A stretch of 11,897 nt of DNA from Candidatus Methanophagales archaeon (GCA_003601795.1 PIXU01000136.1:1-11897), one strand, 5' to 3'. Counted from the stretch's first letter, positions 1 to 5,511 are shown. Numbers and translations: made by a program. Notes: generated from the sequence alone by a model not told the origin.

Positions 1-194
1 TCGTCGTTCTCTCGCCTTTTCTATTCTCTCTATATCAAGACCCAAATCCGATCCTATTTTAGCTATCAGTAAATCTGTGGGAACATACACGTCTGCTATT
101 AGACTATCACCAACTACTAAAATGAATCTCCCATCAGAATTTAAAGACGGGATAACGGTCTTCATAACCTTATACAAATCATCGAAATACTTAT
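1..194 (-). pseudogene. DNA methyltransferase, C-terminal fragment, 5' end lost at the IS border and 3' end beyond the window
   Basis: Reading leftward from about 194 there is an open frame of about 64 codons to the window edge. It contains YFDDLYKVMKTVIPSL, then GRFILVVGDSLIADVYVPTD, then LLIAKIGSDLG and IERIEKARERR. This is the C-terminal part of the Rossmann core in N4/N6 (PF01555-like) site-specific DNA methyltransferases, where a 'GGRFVLVVGDS...VPTDLLIA.I...LGF' pattern ending in an arginine-rich strand is usual. The catalytic (D/N/S)PP(Y/F/W) motif would lie in the missing N-terminal part. The frame meets a TGA inside the IS end, so the gene is cut exactly at the IS border. No N-terminal methyltransferase sequence follows on the far side of the IS. 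This is therefore a remnant, or part of a rearranged gene. A tRNA guanine methyltransferase of similar fold is a less likely alternative. Confidence 0.6.
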
Positions 195-201
195 GTGGAA
201 A

Positions 202-265
202 GGCTCAATAGATCGCGGAGTATTTTATTTGACAAATAAAGGTTCAATACATCGCGGAGTATTTT
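202..265 (+). repeat. Left-end transposase-binding-type direct repeats (2 copies)
   Basis: Two 25-bp copies lie at 202-226 and 241-265, 39 bp apart, differing at two positions. Both read GG(C/T)TCAATA(G/C)ATCGCGGAGT followed by ATTTT. Only the outer copy is joined to the terminal GTGGAAA. Related copies appear inverted at the right end. Multiple spaced repeats at IS ends are typically transposase binding sites (inference). Confidence 0.75.
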
Positions 266-280
266 GATATAAGCAAGATT

Positions 281-304
281 TAACGCATCATTTGTGATGC
301 GTTA
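281..304 (+). promoter_or_regulatory. Perfect hairpin over the transposase start codon
   Basis: TAACGCATCA (281-290), loop TTTG, TGATGCGTTA (295-304) form a perfect 10-bp stem. Its last base is the A of the ATG start. In a transcript reading in from outside the IS, the stem would occlude the start region. A box A-like TTTGATAT lies at 263-270. Initiation about 25 nt downstream of it would remove the 5' arm, so the element's own transcript could be translated freely (inference). Confidence 0.55.
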
Positions 305-1539
305 TGGATATTGAGGAACAGAAGAGGATTGAAGCTGTAAATCGGTATCTCAAGGGTGACAAACCAGCAAATATTTACAGAGAGATGAATAGGTCAGAGA
401 CATGGCTCTTCAAGTGGGTGAATAGATTGAAAACAGGCGAAGAGGAGTGGTATAAATCCCACTCAAAAGCACCCAAAAACCACGGGAGGGAGACATGCAA
501 AGAGATTGAAAGAGCGGTTGTAAGCATCAGAAAAACACTGATGGAGGGTAACGAGAACGAGTCAAAGTATCTCGGCGTAGGTGCAGATGCAATTCAGTAT
601 AGGATGGAAAAGCTCGGTTTTTCGAAGGATGAGATACCCTCGGTATCAACGATAAAGCGGATTGTGAAGAAGCACGGTATGAAAGTGAATAAGCGGGAGC
701 GCTATAAACGAGTGAAATCCAAAAAGCGATACACGATTTTGAATCCCACACAGATTGATGAAATGCACCAGATGGACTTCGTTGGTCCAAGATTTATTAA
801 AGGATATGGTGCCGTCCCTTCCCTTAATCTCATCGATGTGGTATGCAATCGGGTTCACATTGAGCAGTACGATACCAAAAGCATGGATAATATAATCGGC
901 TTTCTTATCCAGTATTGGCGTAATAATCCGATTCCCAGATATTTACAGGTAGATAACGGGATGTACTTCATCGGGGACTTTAAATATCCACGCAAATTTA
1001 GTCGTTTTATAAGATTCTGCCTGTATGTTGGTATTGAAGTGGTTTTCATTAATCCTAAGAGCCCCTGGATGAACGGGAGCATCGAGAACTTCAATGGATG
1101 GTTTGAGGAGAAGTTCTGGGCTAAAGAAACATTCACAAGTCTGGAAGACATGCGTGCCAAATCAACGCATTTTGTTGAGCAATATAACGACCTTAGTGCA
1201 TGGAAGAATAGAAATAAACCGTTAGAGCGGATAAATCCCGCCAAAATAATGAACAATTCTCTAAAAATCTCTCTGGGGAAACTACCACTTACCAAGGGGA
1301 AGATACACTTCATCAGAAAGGTTGATAATGAGGGAAAAATCTCTGTCCTGAATGAAGTATTTAAAGTGGGCGAGGAGTTCATCGGCGAATACGCTTGGGC
1401 TACTATCTGTCTTGCAGAGCGAAAGCTGGAGGTCTATTATCGAGCTAAAGACCAAGATACCCCTGTATTGATAAAAGAATTTGAGTACGGGCTAAATGAG
1501 GTGGTCATACCTCTTAGACAGGATATTTGGAAGACCTAA
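304..1539 (+). CDS. DDE (rve integrase core) transposase
   Basis: A 411-residue transposase that would catalyse cutting and strand transfer of the surrounding IS. The N-terminal ~45 residues form a helix-turn-helix (ICs such as KPANIYREMNRSETWLFKWV), followed by a second basic region with VSTIKRIVKKHG (113-125). The catalytic core carries D158 in EMHQMDFVGP, D217 in LQVDNGMYF and E261 in NGSIENFNGWFEE. The D-to-E spacing is 43 residues, longer than the classic 35, because of an insert with RKFSRFIRF. The C-terminal ~90 residues look like the small beta domain that follows the core in Mu/IS481-like enzymes. The frame is intact and the triad is complete, so the protein may be active. The start is the ATG that overlaps the upstream hairpin; no Shine-Dalgarno sequence is seen. 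IS481-like is the best guess for the family. Confidence 0.85.
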   Translation: MDIEEQKRIEAVNRYLKGDKPANIYREMNRSETWLFKWVNRLKTGEEEWYKSHSKAPKNHGRETCKEIERAVVSIRKTLMEGNENESKYLGVGADAIQYRMEKLGFSKDEIPSVSTIKRIVKKHGMKVNKRERYKRVKSKKRYTILNPTQIDEMHQMDFVGPRFIKGYGAVPSLNLIDVVCNRVHIEQYDTKSMDNIIGFLIQYWRNNPIPRYLQVDNGMYFIGDFKYPRKFSRFIRFCLYVGIEVVFINPKSPWMNGSIENFNGWFEEKFWAKETFTSLEDMRAKSTHFVEQYNDLSAWKNRNKPLERINPAKIMNNSLKISLGKLPLTKGKIHFIRKVDNEGKISVLNEVFKVGEEFIGEYAWATICLAERKLEVYYRAKDQDTPVLIKEFEYGLNEVVIPLRQDIWKT

Positions 1540-1541
1540 AC

Positions 1542-1622
1542 ACTAAACGATGTAATGAGCCTAACTCAACAAATAAGACTAAACGATGTAATGAACCTTT
1601 TCACTAAACGATGTAATGAACC
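1542..1622 (-). repeat. Right-end transposase-binding-type repeats (3 copies)
   Basis: Three copies of ACTAAACGATGTAATGARCC lie at 1542-1561, 1578-1597 and 1603-1622. On the minus strand they read GGYTCATTACATCGTTTAGT, matching the left-end repeats in the first 14 positions (GGYTCAWTASATCG). The outer copy continues into TTTCCAC, the end of the element. The second copy continues into the near match TTTTCAC. Confidence 0.75.
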
Positions 1623-1641
1623 TTTCCACCTACCAACTTAC

Positions 1642-2655
1642 TTATCTACTAAAAACAGACACATTCAATTTATATCCCTTCTCACCTTTAACCCTCGCTA
1701 CGAGCCCCGAAAATTTGAGCCAGTTTAAAAATTTCTTCGCATACGTCTTCTTTGTCAGTTCAGACCATTTTTTCCCGTACACAGATTCCAAGACATTACC
1801 GATTAATTTCACGGTTATTTTAGCCTCTGGCAGTTTATCTATAATCCTTTTATACTGTGAACCCACTAAATATCTGATAAATTTTGTTCTGCGCTCGTCA
1901 TCGCTCATATACGGCGATATTATCGCCTTTCCATCTTCTGTCAACTCATAAAAACCTCTATGGGGATGCCCAACAAAGCCAAGAGCCTGACAGCAGGCAA
2001 GTTCCTGGCTCAGACGCCTTTTCTGAGTCCCGAGATCCCTCGACAGAGTATGAATATCCGCACCCGAAGGAGCTAAAGCGTTCAGTATCCTGAATATTTT
2101 ATCTGCGCTAAGATAAGGAACAGGCATAGCACCCTCTTCTCCTTCTAATTTCTTAACATTTATTACACCTCTTCTGTAATACCCATAACCAACGAAACCG
2201 AAGATGCTTGCAATGCCCGCACCATAAGCTTTCAAAGTCAGCGGGTTTTTCCACCTCTTATTGTATTGTGTGACTAAGAGGTTGCCTATCTCGGAAATCG
2301 TCAGTTTTCCTTTTTCATCGAGCCTTTGCTTAACTACCTGGAAATATCCTATATTCTCAATCTGGTGCTGTAATACCTTCTTTGCTTCTTCTTCTTCTTC
2401 TGTTTTTATCAGTAACGTATATCGGTCTCCTACTGCAGTAAATCTGAATTTTCTCTCACCATCGATAAAACCAAGCGATTTCAATGTTGCTATCAAGTTA
2501 CTAACCGTAGTTACGCTCACACCGATAGCCTCAGCCAACCCTTGAGCTGAGAACTCATTTACTTCGGATACGAGTTGTAATGGGATTTCTTTTAAGAGTT
2601 CATTCATTTTACCAACACGTAAGTAAGGGAAATATTCCCGCTTTGCTTTATTCAT
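1642..2655 (-). CDS. Internally duplicated winged-helix protein (AAA-associated C-terminal-like repeats)
   Basis: A 337-residue soluble protein of unknown function, with no catalytic motif or membrane segment recognised. It contains two similar units, about residues 36-156 and 199-318. Each starts with a winged helix (SAQGLAEAIGVSVTTVSNLI and DIHTLSRDLGTQKRRLSQEL), followed by LGF(I/V)., a strand pair ending in a T.(V/D)G motif, a helical stretch, and a closing motif (YNKRWKNPLTLKAYGAGIAS..GF and YGKKWSELTKKTYAKKFLNW..F). The layout resembles the AAA-associated C-terminal domain of some archaeal proteins (moderate inference). The start at 2655 is supported by GAGGGG 10 nt upstream. The stop lies 12 nt from the IS end. 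Beyond the IS comes a methyltransferase remnant in the same direction, so the two may once have been one operon. It could be a regulator, or a DNA-recognition subunit of a modification or defence system. Confidence 0.75.
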   Translation of the reverse strand: MNKAKREYFPYLRVGKMNELLKEIPLQLVSEVNEFSAQGLAEAIGVSVTTVSNLIATLKSLGFIDGERKFRFTAVGDRYTLLIKTEEEEEAKKVLQHQIENIGYFQVVKQRLDEKGKLTISEIGNLLVTQYNKRWKNPLTLKAYGAGIASIFGFVGYGYYRRGVINVKKLEGEEGAMPVPYLSADKIFRILNALAPSGADIHTLSRDLGTQKRRLSQELACCQALGFVGHPHRGFYELTEDGKAIISPYMSDDERRTKFIRYLVGSQYKRIIDKLPEAKITVKLIGNVLESVYGKKWSELTKKTYAKKFLNWLKFSGLVARVKGEKGYKLNVSVFSR

Positions 2656-2735
2656 ATATATGCATCCCCTCTCTTTTTTTCTTCTACTTTTTATTTTTTT
2701 ATTCTTGCCTGCTTTACTTTATTTATTGGGTAACT

Positions 2736-2751
2736 GTTGTATATATAAAGT
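2736..2751. promoter_or_regulatory. Shared, nearly symmetrical TATA box for divergent genes
   Basis: The sequence GTTGTATATATAAAGT reads CTTTATATATA on the minus strand, a strong archaeal box A, and TGTATATATAAA on the plus strand. The plus-strand gene starts at 2768, about 25 bp from the box centre, so its transcript is probably leaderless; no Shine-Dalgarno sequence precedes that ATG. The minus-strand winged-helix gene would get a ~60-nt pyrimidine-poor leader ending in GAGGGG. Confidence 0.5.
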
Positions 2752-2767
2752 TGAGATTTAGTTAGTT

Positions 2768-3256
2768 ATGGATAAGCTGAAGATAAGGAAAGCTGCGGAT
2801 GCGGATTTGCAAGAAATTATAAGAATATGGAAGAGGAACATAAAAACAATAAACACTGCTTCAGATATCGCTGATTTGTTCTACTCGTTCAAAAACTATT
2901 TCCTTGTGGCTGTTTACTCGGATTCTGCGGACACGAATGCAGCAGACACGACCAGTGCAAAGAGCAAAAACAAGGTTCTCGGGTTTGTCGGTGGCACCAT
3001 AAGAAATGGTCATGGGCATATCTCTGGGATTGCCGTGGATAAAGAATATAGGCTGCAAGAAATTGGAAAGAATTTGTTAGGAACAGTGGAGCGAAAATTT
3101 CTCGCGGATAATTTTGACAGGGTTACGCTTGAGGTGAGGAAAAGTAACCGTGGTGCGATAAGTTTTTACGAGAAACAGGGCTATAAACAGTTATATATCA
3201 TAAAGGGCTATTATGCAGATGGCGAGGATGCAATTGTATATGAGAAAAGGATTTGA
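2768..3256 (+). CDS. GNAT-family N-acetyltransferase (RimI-like)
   Basis: A 162-residue acetyl-CoA-dependent acetyltransferase of the GNAT fold. The N-terminal strand-helix (LKIRKAADADLQEIIRIW) is followed by the core: VLGFVGGTIRN, then motif A ISGIAVDKEYRLQEIGKNLL (86-104), and motif B KSNRGAISFYEKQGYK (125-140). N127 and Y134 match the RimI-type pattern. Motif A normally reads (Q/R)xxGx(G/A); here it is R95-L-Q-E98-I-G100, with the first glycine replaced by glutamate. A low-complexity insert rich in D, A, S and T (51-67) lengthens the loop between strands. Protein N-terminus or small-molecule acetylation are both possible; the substrate cannot be told from sequence. The gene stands alone, probably leaderless, and converges with the ferredoxin gene 65 nt downstream. 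Confidence 0.85.
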   Translation: MDKLKIRKAADADLQEIIRIWKRNIKTINTASDIADLFYSFKNYFLVAVYSDSADTNAADTTSAKSKNKVLGFVGGTIRNGHGHISGIAVDKEYRLQEIGKNLLGTVERKFLADNFDRVTLEVRKSNRGAISFYEKQGYKQLYIIKGYYADGEDAIVYEKRI

Positions 3257-3321
3257 GGATGCCGGATACAGGTACAGGATGCAGAATCACGTTTGGTGTA
3301 TATACCGTGATAATCTTGCGG

Positions 3322-3501
3322 TTACACCACATGTTCCAGCTCCAATGCACCCACGGGACAGATATTCACACATGCTTTACAGCCATTGCATTCTTCATCC
3401 TTTATCTCTATCCACAGCCCCAACAAATCTATTGCCTCCGTGGGACATACGGTGACGCACGCACCACAATATCCACACCTATATCTGTCTATTTTTATCA
3501 T
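3322..3501 (-). CDS. Small 2x[4Fe-4S] ferredoxin
   Basis: A 59-residue bacterial-type ferredoxin with two complete cluster motifs: CGYCGACVTVCP (C9, C12, C15, C19) and CNGCKACVNICP (C38, C41, C44, C48). Each cluster is probably completed by the usual pseudo-symmetric exchange of the fourth cysteine. It would carry low-potential electrons in the cytoplasm. The frame is open much further upstream, but that part is the AMMECR1 gene in another frame. The ATG at 3501 is preferred because AAGGAGGAAG sits immediately before it, inside the AMMECR1 coding end, and the ferredoxin domain starts right there. The 23-nt overlap with AMMECR1 suggests translational coupling. Similar short ferredoxins in methanogens sit beside geranylgeranyl reductase genes; no such gene is seen here, so the partner is unknown. 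Confidence 0.85.
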   Translation of the reverse strand: MIKIDRYRCGYCGACVTVCPTEAIDLLGLWIEIKDEECNGCKACVNICPVGALELEHVV

Positions 3502-4060
3502 CTTCCTCCTTAAATATCTGTCCTTCAAACGTACTGACCTCAGTGTCTTTCTCCAGCCATGCGTCCTGCGGTAATCCTGCTTTCCAGCACGTCTGGCATA
3601 GAAACTCCTCTGCTGACCAATTATACTCAGTAGCAACCTGAGGGAGCAAAAGCCCTTGATTTATGCCCTTTTTTACAATCAAGCCATGCTTGCCTATTTC
3701 TATTTGCTCAGGTAAGTCCTTTGGCTTTACCCTTAACACCTGTGGTGTGGTGAGTATCGTTAGCTCAATAACGATATCTGTAAACTCCTCTTTTGTTACC
3801 TGTGGGAATCGGGGGTCGTTAACCGCCGCAGATATCGCAGCATCTATAATTGCATCTTTTAGCTTGAATATAGGATATGGATAGCCGATACAGCCTCTAA
3901 GTTCTCCATATTTATTCAGCGTGACAAAAACGCCCCTCTTTTCTTCAAATATTGCAGGTAAGTGGGCTCCCGCTTTTATTTTGATATTCTCACTCAAATA
4001 TTTATCTATTGCAGCTCTTGCAAGCTTTAGCCCTTCTTTTCCCTCTTCTTCTGTTAGCAT
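3479..4060 (-). CDS. AMMECR1 domain protein
   Basis: About 193 residues covering the whole AMMECR1 fold (PH0010/TIGR00296 family), conserved from archaea to humans, with no established reaction. The signature LRGCIGYPYPIF is present, then LKDAIIDAAISAAVNDPRFP, IVIELTILTTPQ, GKHGLIVKKG, and the family ending QVATEYNWSAEEFLCQTCWKAGLPQDAW. AMMECR1 genes often occur with MEMO and a radical SAM gene; neither is in this window, and here the partner is a ferredoxin. Three in-frame ATGs lie at 4072, 4066 and 4060. The first uses the tRNA-Leu discriminator A as its A, and RNase Z cleavage would destroy it. The family usually begins with a short M-L-T-x-E-E-G, so 4060 is chosen. The mRNA 5' end would probably be made by tRNA 3' processing. 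Confidence 0.85.
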   Translation of the reverse strand: MLTEEEGKEGLKLARAAIDKYLSENIKIKAGAHLPAIFEEKRGVFVTLNKYGELRGCIGYPYPIFKLKDAIIDAAISAAVNDPRFPQVTKEEFTDIVIELTILTTPQVLRVKPKDLPEQIEIGKHGLIVKKGINQGLLLPQVATEYNWSAEEFLCQTCWKAGLPQDAWLEKDTEVSTFEGQIFKEEDDKNRQI

Positions 4061-4071
4061 TGTCATCTTCA

Positions 4072-4154
4072 TGCGGGAGGCAGGATTCGAACCTGCGAAC
4101 CCCTTCGGGAGCAGATCTTGAGTCTGCCACCTTTGTCCACTCGGTAACTCCCGC
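4072..4154 (-). tRNA. tRNA-Leu, anticodon CAA
   Basis: A full cloverleaf reads on the minus strand. The acceptor stem GCGGGAG/CTCCCGC has 7 perfect pairs. The D arm has ACC...GGT closing a GAGTGGACAAA loop. The anticodon stem GCAGA/TCTGC holds loop CTCAAGA, giving anticodon CAA for UUG codons. The long variable arm CCC-GAA-GGG is typical of tRNA-Leu. The T arm is GCAGG-TTCGAAT-CCTGC. The discriminator is A at 4072 and CCA is not encoded. There is no intron. The discriminator base is also the first base of an AMMECR1 start codon, so the tRNA has no 3' trailer and is probably cotranscribed with AMMECR1. Confidence 0.95.
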
Positions 4155-4184
4155 CATCGTTTTCGTATACGCTATATGCTATAC

Positions 4185-4439
4185 CTATACTATATTTAAA
4201 ATTAGATAGCTCCAAATTGATACCACCAGCATCAAAATCATGAACCAAATCGTGACTTCCCACAGAACCAAACTGAATTTATGGTCCGTATCACTTCTGA
4301 GATCATCTACTCTCTTCGAGACGTTATCCCCAAGGTCATCTACCCTCTTCGATAATTCCGATACTATTCCTTTTACTTCCCCTATCATCTCCCTCATTTC
4401 ATAAATCGTAACTTCTAATTTAGCCATCCTTTCTTCCAT
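4185..4439 (-). CDS. Small coiled-coil protein with C-terminal membrane anchor
   Basis: An 84-residue protein of unknown function. Residues 1-55 are highly charged with heptad-like spacing (MEERMAKLEVTIYEMREMIG, then VKGIVSELSKRVDDLG), predicting a coiled coil. Within it, SKRVDDLGDNV is followed by SKRVDDLRSDT, a tandem 11-residue repeat. Residues ~61-84 form one hydrophobic helix (LVLWEVTIWFMILMLVVSIW), leaving almost no tail, so it should be tail-anchored. The ATG at 4439 is preceded by GAGGGG with an 8-nt spacer; an in-frame TTG six codons upstream is less likely. It follows uL14 by 49 nt on the same strand. The layout resembles XhlA-type or other small coiled-coil/TM proteins, but no family is assigned. 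Confidence 0.7.
   Translation of the reverse strand: MEERMAKLEVTIYEMREMIGEVKGIVSELSKRVDDLGDNVSKRVDDLRSDTDHKFSLVLWEVTIWFMILMLVVSIWSYLILNIV
4189..4200 (-). promoter_or_regulatory. Box A (TATA) for tRNA-Leu
   Basis: TTTAAATATAGT on the minus strand matches archaeal box A, centred about 40 nt before the tRNA 5' end. It overlaps the last codons of the coiled-coil gene upstream. A start about 26 nt downstream would leave a ~15-nt 5' leader for RNase P. Confidence 0.45.
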
Positions 4440-4488
4440 CTTGCTTTCCCCTCTCAAATGCTATGTCATGTTTAGATTGAATATTGCA

Positions 4489-4887
4489 CTACACAATCAT
4501 GGTAGCTGCTGAGGCTATCTTTGAAAACCTCTCCACTGCCTCTCTCGCAACTGGTCCCCTTATCTCAGAGCCCTTTGGAGTCCCCTTATCGTCAACGACA
4601 ACCGCAGCATTATCCTCAAACTTCACTCGCATCCCGGAAGGTCGCCTATATTCTTTCCTCTGCCTTATTATCACCGCCTTCAATAGCTGCTTCTTTATTT
4701 CCGGTCTTCCTTTTTTCACTGATACAATTACCATATCCCCGATTCCTGCTTTTGGATACCTGTTTTTCACACCACGGTATCCTTTCACCGCTATAATCTG
4801 TAACACTTTTGCACCGGTATTATCCACGCAGTCTAAACGCGTACCGGTCTGCAAAGCCTTCGTTATCTTCGCTTTTACTCCTTTCAT
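4489..4887 (-). CDS. rpl14: 50S ribosomal protein uL14
   Basis: The 132-residue archaeal form of ribosomal protein uL14, which binds 23S rRNA at the base of the factor-binding region and contacts bL19/eL24-side and 16S rRNA at an intersubunit bridge. Family blocks are clear: LDCVDNTGAKVLQIIAVKGY, GDMVIVSVKKG, KAVIIRQRKEYRRP, RVKFEDNAAVVVDDKGTPKG and the C-terminal SEIRGPVAREAVERFSKIAS. Length is normal. GAGGTGA lies just before the ATG. In most archaea this gene sits in the S10/spc cluster between uS17 and uL24. Here its neighbours are ribC upstream and a coiled-coil gene downstream, so it has either left the cluster or is a second copy. Confidence 0.97.
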   Translation of the reverse strand: MKGVKAKITKALQTGTRLDCVDNTGAKVLQIIAVKGYRGVKNRYPKAGIGDMVIVSVKKGRPEIKKQLLKAVIIRQRKEYRRPSGMRVKFEDNAAVVVDDKGTPKGSEIRGPVAREAVERFSKIASAATMIV

Positions 4888-4937
4888 ACTATCACCTCAT
4901 TATGATCGTTTATGTTTAGCATTTATAACATACCATA

Positions 4938-4949
4938 CATATATATTTT
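4938..4949 (-). promoter_or_regulatory. Candidate box A promoter for uL14
   Basis: The minus strand reads AAAATATATATG, about 56 bp before the ATG, in an A-rich stretch (CAAAACAAAAATATATATG). A start ~26 nt further on would give a ~30-nt leader carrying the GAGGTGA ribosome binding site. A second, weaker box, TTATAAAT, lies at about 4921-4929. The 159-nt gap between ribC and uL14 shows nothing else. Confidence 0.4.
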
Positions 4950-5046
4950 TGTTTTGATTTGATTTTGAATAGGATTTGCAACATAGCCAAATATGTTTAC
5001 CTGCATAAGGGCTCTGTATCTCCAGTCATAAAGGATACAATTATAA

Positions 5047-5511
5047 TTATAACTCCAAAGGGCCTACATCTTCAAACCCTTCCCTTTTCCCCATTCCCGC
5101 TTCGTGCTCCAATTCACCGAGTTTGAAGAGCAGTTTTATTACGTTCTGTGCATGCTCTCTCGTACGGCGGTCCGCGAGCCACGCAAGCTTCTTCTCATTT
5201 TCTACTTCGTCTTCATATACAAAGACCTCTATTATGTGTTTGGAAGTGAGCAGCTGTGCAGCTATTATTCCGAGTGAGGCTTCGTGTGCACATTGCTTGT
5301 CTATATCCTTAGGTCCAGGCATGCCCAATGCCATCACTATGTCGCATCCTCTCTCCTCTATCAGCTTCTTCGATGCCACTGGCAAGTCCTTTATACCCGG
5401 GACGGTGTACCTCTCTATCTTTACCGATGCATTCTTCCTCAGTTCGTCTATCGCCGCCGTACCCATGTCATATCTCGCAAAGGTGGTATCGGCTATGCCT
5501 ACTTTTTTCAT
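5047..5511 (-). CDS. ribC: Archaeal riboflavin synthase (EC 2.5.1.9)
   Basis: This 154-residue enzyme makes riboflavin from two molecules of 6,7-dimethyl-8-ribityllumazine. The archaeal type is a relative of lumazine synthase and unrelated to bacterial RibE. The family N-terminus VGIADTTFARYDMGTAAIDEL is present, followed by VKIERYTVPGIKDLPVASKK, CDIVMALGMPGPKDIDKQCAHEASLG, IIEVFVYEDE and a basic LADRRTREHAQNV helix. The ATG is preceded by GAGGTGA with a very short spacer. The gene follows the NIL-ferredoxin by 48 nt on the same strand, so they are probably cotranscribed. Flavin supply links logically to F420/flavin redox metabolism, but no other rib gene is nearby. Confidence 0.93.
   Translation of the reverse strand: MKKVGIADTTFARYDMGTAAIDELRKNASVKIERYTVPGIKDLPVASKKLIEERGCDIVMALGMPGPKDIDKQCAHEASLGIIAAQLLTSKHIIEVFVYEDEVENEKKLAWLADRRTREHAQNVIKLLFKLGELEHEAGMGKREGFEDVGPLEL

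Larger units (their letters stand above)
195..1629 (+). mobile_element. Insertion sequence, ~1.44 kb, rve/DDE transposase, repeated ends
   Basis: The element is bounded by inverted ends: GTGGAAAGG(C)TCA at 195 on the plus strand and GTGGAAAGG(T)TCA read on the minus strand from 1629. Inside each end is a repeated block of consensus GGYTCAWTASATCG, with two copies on the left and three inverted copies on the right. One transposase gene fills the interior. No target-site duplication is visible: the flanks are AATACTTAT on the left and CTACCAACT on the right. The left flank is a methyltransferase remnant and the right flank is the end of an unrelated gene. This suggests an adjacent deletion or recombination between IS copies after insertion. 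Exact end bases are uncertain by 1-2 nt. Family assignment (IS481-like, or an unclassified rve group) is not certain. Confidence 0.8.

Noticed and set aside
855..1382. Long open frame on the minus strand inside the transposase gene (175 codons)
   Set aside because: It is antisense to an intact DDE transposase with complete catalytic residues, lacks a ribosome binding site and has no recognisable domain.
3231..3285. Repeated AGGATGC words around the GNAT stop codon
   Set aside because: Three 7-mers at irregular spacing, partly coding; no sign of a real repeat array.
3286..3313. ATCACG...CGTGAT inverted repeat between the converging GNAT and ferredoxin genes, considered as a terminator
   Set aside because: Only 6 bp of stem with a long loop, and no T-run on either side; archaeal terminators are mainly T-tracts.
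3502..3636. Upstream extension of the small ferredoxin
   Set aside because: It lies wholly inside AMMECR1 in another frame; the strong AAGGAGG site selects the ATG at 3501.
4484..4957. 157-codon plus-strand frame opposite uL14
   Set aside because: It is the antisense of a highly conserved ribosomal protein gene and its promoter; no domain or ribosome binding site.
5039..5048. AATTATAATT palindrome at the ribC stop codon
   Set aside because: Short and purely AT, expected by chance in an AT-rich gap.
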